Shown: positions 25,528 through 34,579 of the stretch, piece after piece
Layout: every line of letters starts with the position of its first letter
Numbering within the stretch: the stretch's first letter is position 1
Assembly (NCBI GenBank): GCA_902595535.1
Contig: CACJQI010000006.1
Location: 1-64,000, forward strand
Length of the DNA: 64,000 nt
From: an uncultured Pelagibacteraceae bacterium
GTDB taxonomy: Bacteria > Pseudomonadota > Alphaproteobacteria > Pelagibacterales > Pelagibacteraceae
Direction of reading: 5' to 3'
Program-made: the position numbers and the translations under genes
The notes under the pieces: model-generated
Database searches by the model: none
Seen by the model: the letters and a program-made list of their open reading frames with translations, nothing else
What the model was told of the DNA's origin: nothing

Positions 25528-26201
25528 TGGATTTTGAATTAATGTTCTCTAGCTTCCCCAAATTGTTGGGCGCAACTGTCGTTACTTTAAAACTTTTATC
25601 AGCCTCACTATTTTTTGGTTTATTTATTGGATTATTGTTTGCAATTTTAAGATTAAATAAAAATATATTTATTAATAAATTTGCTTATGTTTATTCTTAT
25701 GTGTTTAGAGGAACACCTTTACTAGTTCAGATATTTATTATTTATTTTGGTTTAGGGCAAATTGAATACTTAAGATCAACATTTTTGTGGGTTATTTTAA
25801 AAGAACCTTATTGGTGTGCAATTATAGCTTTCACTTTAAATACAGGTGCCTACACATCAGAGATACTTCGATCAGCATTTCAAACAATCAAACCAGGTAT
25901 TATAGAAGCTGGTAAAAGTTTAGGAATTTCAAACAAAATTATCTTTTACAAAATCCAAATTCCAATAGCTATTAGACAATCTCTTCCTGCTTATGGAAAT
26001 GAAATAATATTAATGATGAAGGGAACTTCATTGGCAAGTACAGTTACCCTAATGGATTTAACTGGTGTCGCTAAATATATTATTTCAACAACCTTTAAAC
26101 CAATAGAAGTATTTATTGTTGCTGGTGGAATTTATCTTTTTATGACTTTTGTCATTCATAACGTTATTAAATACTTGGAGAAAAAATATAGTTTTCAATA
26201 A
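25527..26201 (+). CDS. Polar amino acid ABC transporter permease (HisM-like)
   Basis: 224 residues with hydrophobic helices and an EAA loop (EAGKSLGISNKIIFYKIQIP near residue 129). It pairs with the preceding permease. Unlike the island importer, no ATP-binding gene follows; a dioxygenase gene starts five bases after the stop. The ATPase must be supplied from elsewhere on the genome, or shared with another importer. Confidence 0.92.
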   Translation: MDFELMFSSFPKLLGATVVTLKLLSASLFFGLFIGLLFAILRLNKNIFINKFAYVYSYVFRGTPLLVQIFIIYFGLGQIEYLRSTFLWVILKEPYWCAIIAFTLNTGAYTSEILRSAFQTIKPGIIEAGKSLGISNKIIFYKIQIPIAIRQSLPAYGNEIILMMKGTSLASTVTLMDLTGVAKYIISTTFKPIEVFIVAGGIYLFMTFVIHNVIKYLEKKYSFQ

Positions 26202-26206
26202 TAAAA

Positions 26207-26995
26207 ATGTTTTTATCTCAGAAACAAATCAAAGATTATCAAAATAATGGTGTAATAATTATTAAAGATGTTTTTAAAGATTGGATTGAACCATTAAGAA
26301 ATGGGTTTCAAAAAGTTCTAGATAACCCAAGCAAACATGGAAGAGAAAATGTTAATGATAATCAAGGTAGATTTTTTGAAGATTATTGTAATTGGCAGAG
26401 AATAGAGGAATTTAAAGATTGTATTTTTAATTCACCTGGAGCTCAGATAATTGCTGAAGCAACAAATTCTAAATCATCTCAAATTTTTCATGAACATATT
26501 TTTATTAAAGAGCCAGGAACAAATAAAGAAACTCCTTGGCACCAAGACATGCCTTATTACTGTGTAGATGGTAATGATACAGGAAGTTTTTGGATACCAT
26601 TGGATGAAGTTAATAAAGAAAATAATCTTCAATTAATTTTAGGCTCTCATAAATGGCAAAAGTTAATTAGACCTACCAAATGGTCTAATAATCAATCTTG
26701 GTACCAAGATGATAGTTCTTTTATGGATTTACCTTCATTAGAAGAATTTAAAAAAAATATTTTAATCCCAAAACTTAATTTAGGAGATGCAGTATTGTTT
26801 AATTTTAAAACAGTACATGGCTCAAATGGCAATAATACTTCTAAATCTCGAAGAGCATTTTCAATGAGATTTATTGGTGATGATGTTAAGTATATTGATA
26901 GAGGAGGGCCCACATCTCCACCATTTGATGGAGTTAATTTAAAAACTGGTGATTTAATGAGAGAGGATTGGTTTCCTAGAGTTTTTAATAATTAG
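26207..26995 (+). CDS. Phytanoyl-CoA dioxygenase (PhyH) family protein
   Basis: 262 residues. Fe(II)/2-oxoglutarate oxygenase with the HxD pair in WHQDMPYY near residue 105, the distal His in VHGSNGN near residue 205, and the 2-oxoglutarate Arg in SRRAFSMRF. PhyH-family enzymes in bacteria hydroxylate small molecules such as ectoine, or cleave alkylphosphonates. It follows the ABC permease genes by five bases and is likely cotranscribed, suggesting it acts on the imported compound. It converges with the DUF6165 gene with an 11-base overlap. Substrate unknown. Confidence 0.83.
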   Translation: MFLSQKQIKDYQNNGVIIIKDVFKDWIEPLRNGFQKVLDNPSKHGRENVNDNQGRFFEDYCNWQRIEEFKDCIFNSPGAQIIAEATNSKSSQIFHEHIFIKEPGTNKETPWHQDMPYYCVDGNDTGSFWIPLDEVNKENNLQLILGSHKWQKLIRPTKWSNNQSWYQDDSSFMDLPSLEEFKKNILIPKLNLGDAVLFNFKTVHGSNGNNTSKSRRAFSMRFIGDDVKYIDRGGPTSPPFDGVNLKTGDLMREDWFPRVFNN

Positions 26996-27374
26996 TATAT
27001 TCTTTTATCTCTTTAATCTTAGAGCCTGTATGATTATTAATTTCTAATTTAATCTTAGCTCTGTCGTCATTCAAGAAATGAACATCCCTTGAAAGTTTAA
27101 TAAAAGAGTCTGTAAAATCTTTTTCTTTTTCACACTTCCTTTTATCATCTTCAATTACCCATAGTTTTATATTTATTTGTTTTAAAGATTCAAAAAGTTC
27201 AAATAGCTTTTGATCAGATTTAACATTGCTATTTAATTGATCCTTTAGAATTGAGTGTTCTTCGTTAATAAATTTTAATTTGGCTGGATCTTTGATTTTT
27301 TCTTGTTTAATTTCAAGTATAGAAATTTTATCTAATAATTCTCCAACCGATACTTCAACTAGAATTTTATTCAT
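26985..27374 (-). CDS. DUF6165-like protein, glycan-locus associated
   Basis: 129 residues, largely helical and charged. It opens VEVSVGELLDKISILEIK and contains a conserved ELFESLKQINIKLWVIEDDKR-like middle (about residues 60-80) and FIKLSRDVHFLNDDRA near the C-terminus. I recall this as DUF6165, which is usually found beside LPS-type glycosyltransferases, as here (GT9 at 27407, divergent by 32 bases). It may be a coiled-coil partner or regulator of glycan assembly. Function unknown. Confidence 0.7.
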   Translation of the reverse strand: MNKILVEVSVGELLDKISILEIKQEKIKDPAKLKFINEEHSILKDQLNSNVKSDQKLFELFESLKQINIKLWVIEDDKRKCEKEKDFTDSFIKLSRDVHFLNDDRAKIKLEINNHTGSKIKEIKEYTNY

Positions 27375-27406
27375 TAAAAAATATACTATGTTAAGTTGTT
27401 AAAAAT

Positions 27407-28348
27407 ATGTCTAATATTTTAATTATTAAACATGGATCTTTGGGTGATATATCTCAAGCATGTGGCGCAATTCAAGATATTTCTGAACATCATAAAGATG
27501 ATGAAGTTCATTTGTTAACAACTAAACCATATTTTGACCTATTTAAAAAAAATCCAAATATTTCTAATGTTATTTTGGATAAGAGATTGCCAAGATATAA
27601 TCTCATCTATTTATATTCATTGATGAAAAATATTAAGAAATATAAATTCATCAAAGTTTATGATCTACAAAACTCAAAAAGAACAGCTTTTTATAAAAGA
27701 ATTTTATTTCCTAATGCGAGTAAAGAAATTTGGTCATCAACAGAAACAACTCTACCTGAGGGAACTACAAAAAAAGATTTTGATAAAGACTCAGTATTGT
27801 GCAGATTTGATCACCAATTAAAAAGTTCAGGAATCAATACATTTCATACCTTGAAACCAGACTTTTCTTGGAGTTCAACAGACATATCTCAAATAAAAAG
27901 TTATCATCAATTAGATAAGTATATTGTTATTTTTCCTTTTTGCTCACCTCATTTGACCTCAAAAAAATGGCCATACTATAATGACTTGATAAATTTAATA
28001 AATGAGAAATATGACAACAATTACAAAATTGTGATTGCACCAGGCCCTAGTGAGATTAACGAAGCAAAAAATATTAATGCGCTTTGTATATTAGATAATG
28101 GTAAAGCTTTAGACATATCACAGTTAGCAGCATTAATTAAAGAAAGTTCATTTGTGATTGCTAATGATACTGGCCCAGCACATATGACAGCTCATTTAGG
28201 ATCAAAAGGATTAGCTTTATTTGGATCTCACACAAGCCCTTTTAAAGTTAGTATTGAAAGGGAATATTTTAAAGCAATACAAGCACCAGAATTATCAAAA
28301 CTTTCAGCTGAAAAAGTTTTTGAAAGATTATCTAGTTCAATTTCTTAA
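27407..28348 (+). CDS. Glycosyltransferase family 9 (heptosyltransferase-like)
   Basis: 313 residues. The N-terminal ILIIKHGSLGDISQACGAI and the C-terminal IANDTGPAHMTAHLGSKGLALFG are the two hallmark motifs of ADP-heptose:LPS heptosyltransferases. It adds a sugar, classically heptose, to the LPS inner core at the cytoplasmic face. The 3' end overlaps the convergent AbrB-type gene by 17 bases. Confidence 0.87.
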   Translation: MSNILIIKHGSLGDISQACGAIQDISEHHKDDEVHLLTTKPYFDLFKKNPNISNVILDKRLPRYNLIYLYSLMKNIKKYKFIKVYDLQNSKRTAFYKRILFPNASKEIWSSTETTLPEGTTKKDFDKDSVLCRFDHQLKSSGINTFHTLKPDFSWSSTDISQIKSYHQLDKYIVIFPFCSPHLTSKKWPYYNDLINLINEKYDNNYKIVIAPGPSEINEAKNINALCILDNGKALDISQLAALIKESSFVIANDTGPAHMTAHLGSKGLALFGSHTSPFKVSIEREYFKAIQAPELSKLSAEKVFERLSSSIS

Positions 28349-29415
28349 ATTTACTTAATATTCTTAAAATTATTGGAACAGTAAAAAGTATAAAAAGTAA
28401 TCTTATTATATGATGAAATGCAACAAAGTCTGGATCTAAATCAAATGCTATTGCAATCACTGCTACTTCATAAATTCCACCAGGACTAAAAGATAAAATT
28501 AAAGTTAAAATATTTGTATCAACAAAGAATGTTGCAACATAAGCTGCAACCAAACCTAGTAGAACTAATATAGTTGTAGCAACTATGCTATGTAATGAAT
28601 TATTGGCAATTTCTTTAACAGTTTTTTCAGCAAATCTGCATCCGACAGAAGCACCAAGTATTAAAAGACAAAAGTTAATAGATGCATCAGGTAATTTATA
28701 TGAAGCAATATCTGTAATTTGTAATAATCCACTAGCAAATAGCGTTCCTGATAATAAAGCTGCTGGAACCCTAATCTTATCAAAAAATATAAATAAAAAA
28801 TAATGATGAAATAATAAGCAAAATTAGATTTAGATGATTTTGACCTATGTAATCAAAGTTATCTAATAGTAATACTTCTGAACCAGTATTATTAACAATG
28901 ATAAAAGGAATAACTGTTATGATTATAATTAATCTTATTAAGTGTGATGTTGCTACTTGAGATAAATCAGTCTTCTCATTTTCTGCCAAAATCATTAATG
29001 GACCTAAAGCGCCTGGTGCTGCAGAAAATATTGAGGCTTTTTCACCATAACCTGAGAATTTTTGAAGATATTTTGATACAATTAAAATACAGACAATTAT
29101 ATAGATAAGCATTATTACTGAAGTCCAGATCCAGTTGATCATCTGATTGAATAGGTTTTGATCTATATAGTTACCTATATGAAGTCCAAGGATAATTAAA
29201 ATTGAACTTAGAGCTATTTTAGGCATTATAATTTTTAAGCCAGCTAATGCAGCAATAGATGTCACAATCATTGGACCCAACATCCATGCTAAAGGAATTT
29301 TCAAATAATCAGCAACTATTGCACTAGGAATTGAAATTAAGATCACTGAAATAAACTTTTTTGATAGAAGCTGTTTAAAGCTTGAGTAATAAAAAGTAAC
29401 ATTAGACTTATTCAT
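28332..29415 (-). pseudogene. AbrB family permease, interrupted by a frameshift
   Basis: An AbrB-type (ammonia monooxygenase-like) membrane protein of about 355 residues if joined. From the ATG at 29415 the frame runs MNKSNVTFYYSS to ...LFFIYIF and hits TGA at 28782-28780. The A6 run at 28782-28787 has one base too many; removing it continues the protein as FDKIRVPAALLSGTLFASG...SFSPGGIYEVAVIA to the stop at 28332, with no further break. GYGEKASIFSAAPGALGPL and FSPGG are the two repeated AbrB signatures. Either a real single-base pseudogene or a homopolymer sequencing error; the intact downstream half favours a recent event or an error. Confidence 0.8.
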
Positions 29416-29631
29416 AGTCAGTTCTTCTATCACCACTTTGAAAAAAAATAACAGAAAAGAAATTAACCAATAAAGTGAATCTTAATTCTTTAATTAAAAT
29501 TTTTTAATAATTAATATTTAGTTTTTAAACCAAAAATCATAATCAACTATAAGTTGAATTATAATAATATTTCTTGCATTAACCTTTTGTGTGTAATTTA
29601 CTCGATTTTTTTAATTAGAGAGGGAAATATA

Positions 29632-30612
29632 ATGAAAAACTTACAAAGAATAATTTCAGTATTATTTTCAGCAATCCTATTATTCTCGGCAACAACAACT
29701 AGTTCAATTGCAATTGATAAATTGCATTTTGTAATTGGTGGTGGCGCTGGTGGTGGTTGGGATGGAACTGCTAGAGGTACTGGAGAAGCTTTAACAAAAG
29801 CTGGTATGTTAAAAAGTGCATCATTTGAAAATATGTCAGGTGGTGGTGGTGGAAAAGCATTAGCTTTTATGATTAATACTAAGCCTGCAAATACAGTTTT
29901 AGTTCAATCTACTCCATTAGTTTTAAGATCAATTACTAGACACAAAGGTTACGTAAGTGGAAGTGGCACTTTATCTTATAAAGATGTTGTGCCTATCGCT
30001 GGTGTAATTGGTGACTATGGTGCAATTGCTGTTGCAAAAAACTCACCTTACAAAAACTTTAAAGATGTAGTTGATGCATATAAAAAGAATCCAAGTTCTA
30101 TTAAAATGGCAGGTGGATCAGTAAGAGGAAGTATGGATCATTTAATTGGTGCTTTAGCTTTCCAAGCTGCTGGTGCTAATCCAAATGATGTAGCTTATAT
30201 TCCATATGATGCAGGTGGAAAAGCATTAGCAGGACTTTTATCTGGAGAGACTCAAATTATCTCTACAGGTTTAGGTGAATTGATGGGTGCAAGAGACCAA
30301 GTAACAATTATTGGTATTACTGCTCCTTCAAGAGTTTCTGATGCTCCAGATGCACCGACTCTTAAAGAACAAGGTTATGATGTACAATTCGTTAACTGGA
30401 GAGGATTTTTTGGTCCTCCAGGTATGAGCAGTGCAGATAAAGATGCAATTGCTAAAATGCTAGGTGATGTACAAAAAACTTCTGAATGGGAAACTGTTAG
30501 AGCGAGAAATGCTTGGGTAAATATATACAATCCAGGTGATAAGTTTGTTTCTTTCTTAGAAAAACAAACAGAAGAAATGACAGCTCTTATGAAGAAATTA
30601 GGAGTTATTTAA
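29632..30612 (+). CDS. tctC: Tripartite tricarboxylate transporter substrate-binding protein (TctC)
   Basis: 326 residues from the ATG at 29632, which has an upstream GAGAGGG; an in-frame ATG 78 bases earlier gives an implausible leader. A signal peptide ends near SSIA. HFVIGGGAGGGWDGTARGTG and DVAYIPYDAGGKALAGLLSGE are TctC/Bug-family features. Periplasmic receptor of the TctABC system, usually for carboxylates; here the glycine-rich pocket gives no specific substrate. A terminator-like hairpin lies after its stop and overlaps the start of tctB. Confidence 0.9.
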   Translation: MKNLQRIISVLFSAILLFSATTTSSIAIDKLHFVIGGGAGGGWDGTARGTGEALTKAGMLKSASFENMSGGGGGKALAFMINTKPANTVLVQSTPLVLRSITRHKGYVSGSGTLSYKDVVPIAGVIGDYGAIAVAKNSPYKNFKDVVDAYKKNPSSIKMAGGSVRGSMDHLIGALAFQAAGANPNDVAYIPYDAGGKALAGLLSGETQIISTGLGELMGARDQVTIIGITAPSRVSDAPDAPTLKEQGYDVQFVNWRGFFGPPGMSSADKDAIAKMLGDVQKTSEWETVRARNAWVNIYNPGDKFVSFLEKQTEEMTALMKKLGVI

Positions 30613-30633
30613 TCCTAAGGATTATAAAAAATT

Positions 30634-30681
30634 AGAGCAGTGAATATAAATACTACAAAAATTATATCACTGCTCTTTTTT
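30634..30681 (+). terminator. Terminator/attenuator overlapping the start of tctB
   Basis: Stem AGAGCAGTG (30634-30642) with CACTGCTCT (30668-30676), extended by a further AT stem (ATATAA/TTATAT) and followed by a T6 run. The GTG start of tctB lies inside the left arm and the T-run inside the coding sequence. It should stop most transcripts after tctC and restrict tctBA, and could also mask the tctB start. Confidence 0.7.
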
Positions 30682-31110
30682 ATATTTTCAGCGTTTTATT
30701 TATATACTGCATACCAAATTCAAGTTTTTGCATTTGATGAAAATGCACCTTTTAATGCTAGAACATTTCCGATCTACTTAGGTTACGCTGGATTATTTTT
30801 TTCTGGATTAAAACTTATTTTACCAGATCAAAATACTATTAAAGTTGAGCACAAAAATTTAGAGTATAAAAAAACTGGAATACTTATACTTATTGCAATT
30901 ATTTATGGAGCTACAATTTTAAAAGTTGGTTATTTTTTAACTACTTCTTTATTTTTATTTGCTTCTTATTATTTCCTTGGAGAAAGAAGATGGATATTAA
31001 TGTTTATTCTTTCTTTTCCTTTTGTAGCAGTATTTATGTATCTACTTCACGGAGTTCTTAATATTTATTTGAGAGATCCGTTTTTACAATCAATTGGAGT
31101 TATGGGATGA
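30640..31110 (+). CDS. tctB: Tripartite tricarboxylate transporter small membrane subunit (TctB)
   Basis: 156 residues with four membrane segments. Starts at GTG 30640, the only start that keeps the first helix (KIISLLFFIFSAFYLYTAYQI). NAPFNARTFPIYLGYAGLFFSGLKL is TctB-like. It overlaps tctA by four bases (ATGA). The first codons coincide with a terminator hairpin, so expression is probably attenuated relative to tctC. Confidence 0.82.
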   Translation: MNINTTKIISLLFFIFSAFYLYTAYQIQVFAFDENAPFNARTFPIYLGYAGLFFSGLKLILPDQNTIKVEHKNLEYKKTGILILIAIIYGATILKVGYFLTTSLFLFASYYFLGERRWILMFILSFPFVAVFMYLLHGVLNIYLRDPFLQSIGVMG

Positions 31111-32606
31111 TTGAGGGAATATTAATTGGTTTAACAACAGCTCTTACATTTCAAAACATATTAATGGTTATGGTTGGTTGTTTTTTTGGAACAATCATTG
31201 GGATGTTACCAGGTCTTGGACCAATGACGGCAATTGCTTTAATGATACCAATTACTTACGGCTTTGAGCCTGCAACAGGATTAATTTTAATGGCTGGTGT
31301 TTATTATGGAGCAGTGTTTGGTGGATCTACTTCGTCAATATTATTAAATGCACCAGGTGTACCAGGTACTGTTGCAACTTCATTTGATGGTTATCCAATG
31401 GCACAACAAGGTAAAGCTGGAAAAGCTCTAGCTATTGCTGCATGGAGTTCATTTGCAGGAGGAACGCTATCTGCGATTTATTTATTATTTATGGCACCAA
31501 GTTTATCTAAAGTAAGTTTATCTTTTAGATCACCAGATTATTTTGCTTTGATGATTTTAGGCTTAACAGCAATAGCTGCATTTTCATCTAAAGGTCAATT
31601 TTTAAAAGCAATGATGATGGTGGTATTAGGTTTAATGTTAGCCTCTGTTGGCCAAGATAGTTTGTCTGATATTACCAGATTTACATTCAACAATATGAAC
31701 TTAACTGATGGCATAAGTTTTGTTCTTGTAGTTATGGCAACATTTGCAATGAGTGAAGCATTAACAATTATTTTAAAAAGAAATGATCCAACTAGTGCTA
31801 CTAAACAGGTTTCTTTAACTGAATTAGGTTCTATTAAGATTAACAAAGAGGAAAGAGCCAAAATGTACAAAACAATTCCAAGATCATCAGTAATTGGTTT
31901 TTTGATTGGTGTACTTCCAGGTGCGGGTGCAACAATCGCATCTTTTTTGGCTTATGGAATGGAACGGAACGTTGTTAATGATGAAGAGAAAGAAAAATTT
32001 GGCAAGGGAAGTGTTAATGGTTTATCAGCGCCAGAAACTGCTAATAATGCAGCCTGCTCTGGTTCATTTGTACCAATGCTTACTTTAGGAATTCCAGGAA
32101 GTGGAACTACAGCTGTTATGTTAGGCGCTCTTTTAGGGTTTGGTGTCCAACCTGGACCAAGACTTTATATGACAAACCCAGAAATTTTCTGGTCAATAAT
32201 TATGTCTATGTATATTGGTATGGTAATCTTACTGATATTAAACTTACCGTTAATTCCTTATATAGCTAGAATTCTTGCTGTTCCTAAAAATTATCTAATA
32301 CCATTAATTTTGTTTTTCTCAGTTACAGGCATATACGTTATGTCATTCAATAACTTTGACATTTATTTAATGATTGGCATAGCTGTAGTTGCAACTTATT
32401 TAAGATTATATGATTTTCCAATGCCGCCACTTATACTAGCTTTTGTACTTGGTGGTTTAATGGAAGAAAATTTAAGAAGATCTCTATTATTAAGCGATGG
32501 TTCTTGGACTTTTTTATGGGATAGAGCTCTTACGGCTTGTATATTAACAACAACTATTCTTATTGTTGCGTGGCAAATTTATAAAACCATGTTTCAAAAG
32601 AAATAA
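31107..32606 (+). CDS. tctA: Tripartite tricarboxylate transporter large membrane subunit (TctA)
   Basis: 499 residues, polytopic. The family signature GMLPGLGPMTAIALMIPIT occurs near residue 31 and its second-half counterpart GVLPGAGATIASFLAYG near residue 267, along with VFGGSTSSILLNAPG and SGSFVPMLTLGIPGSGTTAVMLGAL. It is the transport channel coupled to cation gradient. Its 3' end is followed after 37 bases by a secreted hydrolase gene. Confidence 0.95.
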   Translation: MIEGILIGLTTALTFQNILMVMVGCFFGTIIGMLPGLGPMTAIALMIPITYGFEPATGLILMAGVYYGAVFGGSTSSILLNAPGVPGTVATSFDGYPMAQQGKAGKALAIAAWSSFAGGTLSAIYLLFMAPSLSKVSLSFRSPDYFALMILGLTAIAAFSSKGQFLKAMMMVVLGLMLASVGQDSLSDITRFTFNNMNLTDGISFVLVVMATFAMSEALTIILKRNDPTSATKQVSLTELGSIKINKEERAKMYKTIPRSSVIGFLIGVLPGAGATIASFLAYGMERNVVNDEEKEKFGKGSVNGLSAPETANNAACSGSFVPMLTLGIPGSGTTAVMLGALLGFGVQPGPRLYMTNPEIFWSIIMSMYIGMVILLILNLPLIPYIARILAVPKNYLIPLILFFSVTGIYVMSFNNFDIYLMIGIAVVATYLRLYDFPMPPLILAFVLGGLMEENLRRSLLLSDGSWTFLWDRALTACILTTTILIVAWQIYKTMFQKK

Positions 32607-32643
32607 CTTTACTATTTTTCTTTATTCCTGGTATTATTTACTC

Positions 32644-33648
32644 ATGAACAAAATTTTAATAGCTCTTTTTTGTATTTTTTTTACAAATTCTGTATTAGCT
32701 GGAACCTCAGCATTATTTACTTTAGGACCGTATTTTAAAGATGGCAAAATGGTTAGAATAAAGTCATATAATTCAGGACCATTTCCAAATGAATTCATGA
32801 GCTTAAAAGATGGTTCTTATAAAAATTCACCAGTAAATATTGATGCATTGATTGTATATCCAGAAAAAGGAAAAGGCCCATATCCAATATTAGTATTTAA
32901 TCACGCAAGTGGGGGAGCTAGTTTGTATAGCAATAAATGGTTTAAATTTAATAGACAGCAGGCAAAGATGTTATTGAAAAAAGGAATTGCGGTTATGTTT
33001 GTGGACAATTTTAATGGAAGAAATGTGATTAGTGCAGGGGCAGACCAAGCTCAAGTATCAACTTATTCGTTTTATATTGATGCATTCATGACCTTAGAAT
33101 ATTTGTCTAAAAATCCAAAAATTAATATAAAAAAAGTTGGTATTACCGGTTGGTCAAGAGGTGGAATGAACTCTCTTGCAATAGCAGAAAAAAGAATAAG
33201 AGATATTTTAATAAGTAAAGATTTATATTTTAAAGCTTCATTACCAAGATCTGTAGAGTGTCGTCAGTCAGGTTTTTTTAGAAATCCACAACCTATAAAA
33301 GAAACTAAAATTTGGATGGTAAATGGTAAAAATGATGACGCTTCACATGCAAGTGTATGTGAAGAATATGGAGAAAAAATGAAAACAAACGGTGCTGATA
33401 TAAAAGTGACTACTAAAGCAGGATGGGGTCATGGTTTTACTGCAAATTATGAGGCTGAATATGAAAAACACTTAGAGGCATGGCATGATTGTCCAGATTA
33501 TTATACTGAGGAAAATGGAATGCCAAACAAGGATGTAAAAATAGATAAATCTTGTATTACTTATGGTTATACTGTTGGTGGATCAAATAACAGTTGGAAA
33601 CAATTTAGTAGGCCATTCAAAAAATTTTTTATAAAAAACTTACTTTAA
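32644..33648 (+). CDS. Secreted dienelactone-hydrolase-like alpha/beta hydrolase
   Basis: 334 residues from the ATG at 32644 (an upstream in-frame start would overlap tctA and spoil the signal peptide). Signal peptide MNKILIALFCIFFTNSVLAG. The nucleophile elbow GWSRGG lies near residue 180 and a late GHGF segment supplies the His. Domain order and fold suggest dienelactone hydrolase or another carboxylesterase in the periplasm. It may release the substrate taken up by the adjacent TctABC transporter, which is inference. Contains several Cys that could form disulfides. Confidence 0.75.
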   Translation: MNKILIALFCIFFTNSVLAGTSALFTLGPYFKDGKMVRIKSYNSGPFPNEFMSLKDGSYKNSPVNIDALIVYPEKGKGPYPILVFNHASGGASLYSNKWFKFNRQQAKMLLKKGIAVMFVDNFNGRNVISAGADQAQVSTYSFYIDAFMTLEYLSKNPKINIKKVGITGWSRGGMNSLAIAEKRIRDILISKDLYFKASLPRSVECRQSGFFRNPQPIKETKIWMVNGKNDDASHASVCEEYGEKMKTNGADIKVTTKAGWGHGFTANYEAEYEKHLEAWHDCPDYYTEENGMPNKDVKIDKSCITYGYTVGGSNNSWKQFSRPFKKFFIKNLL

Positions 33649-33652
33649 AAAA

Positions 33653-34540
33653 TTAAGATTTAATATCAACTCTTTTTCTAATTATTTCTTTATCTAGTTT
33701 TATCTCTCTATAAGAAATTATAAGCACACCTGTAAATATTATAAGAGCACCAATCCAGGTATAAAGATCTGGAATTTCACCAAACACAAAATATCCAATA
33801 ATTGATGCAAAAACTAAATTTAAAAAAGAGTAGGGTTGAGTCATGCTAACATCTACTAATTTAAAAGCATGGTTAAGTGTCAAATGTAATACAGTCCCAC
33901 AAATAGCTGCTAAAATTAAGTAAATAAAAGTTTTTAAACTAGGCATTTCCCAAAAAAATAAAACAATTATAAAACTTAATAAGCTCATAAATATAGATTG
34001 ATGTGCTAAAATTGTAATAGCACTATCATCTTTTGAGATTTTTTTAGTTATGATTATATTGATTGACCATAATAATGCTGAAAATAAAATCATATAGACC
34101 CCGATTGATATATCTACATAACCAGGTCTAATAATAACTAGCATCCCACCAAAACCAAGAACTAGAGCTAAAGTTCTATAAATATAAATCTTCTCTCCTA
34201 AAAAAAATACCGCAAGTATTGTTACCATCAAAGGTACAACAAATGATATTGCAGTAACTTTTTCGATAGGTAGTAATACTAATGAAGAAAAGTATAAAAG
34301 CATTGCAGGCAAACCAAGTACCGCTCTCAACAAATGTTTTTTTAGATGATTTGTTTTTAGTACAACAAAATTTGTTTTGATTATGTAAGGCATAATAATT
34401 ATCAAACCTAAAAAAAATCTAAAAAAACCTGCAACATAAACATTTACATCTTCTTGAGCTATTCTTAAAAAAGAGAGCATTGCAGTTCCAAAAAAAACAG
34501 AGATAATTATTAAAAAAATGGCTAATTTATTATTGGACAT
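33653..34540 (-). CDS. EamA/DMT superfamily transporter
   Basis: 295 residues, ten predicted membrane helices in two EamA repeats. FFGTAMLSFLRIAQEDVNV at the start, and helix pairs ending PLMVTILAVFFLGEKIYIYR and LVFASIIGYFVFGEIPDLYTWIGALIIFTG, are the typical repeats. Metabolite exporter or drug/metabolite transporter; substrate cannot be stated. Converges on the hydrolase with four bases between stops. Confidence 0.87.
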   Translation of the reverse strand: MSNNKLAIFLIIISVFFGTAMLSFLRIAQEDVNVYVAGFFRFFLGLIIIMPYIIKTNFVVLKTNHLKKHLLRAVLGLPAMLLYFSSLVLLPIEKVTAISFVVPLMVTILAVFFLGEKIYIYRTLALVLGFGGMLVIIRPGYVDISIGVYMILFSALLWSINIIITKKISKDDSAITILAHQSIFMSLLSFIIVLFFWEMPSLKTFIYLILAAICGTVLHLTLNHAFKLVDVSMTQPYSFLNLVFASIIGYFVFGEIPDLYTWIGALIIFTGVLIISYREIKLDKEIIRKRVDIKS

Positions 34541-34579
34541 TAATAAATTACTATAAGTATAACTGGAGTATAAACAATC

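Noticed and set aside
28585..28803. Plus-strand 72-codon frame opposite the AbrB gene
   Set aside because: It is the antisense of the continuous second part of the AbrB gene and has no features of its own.
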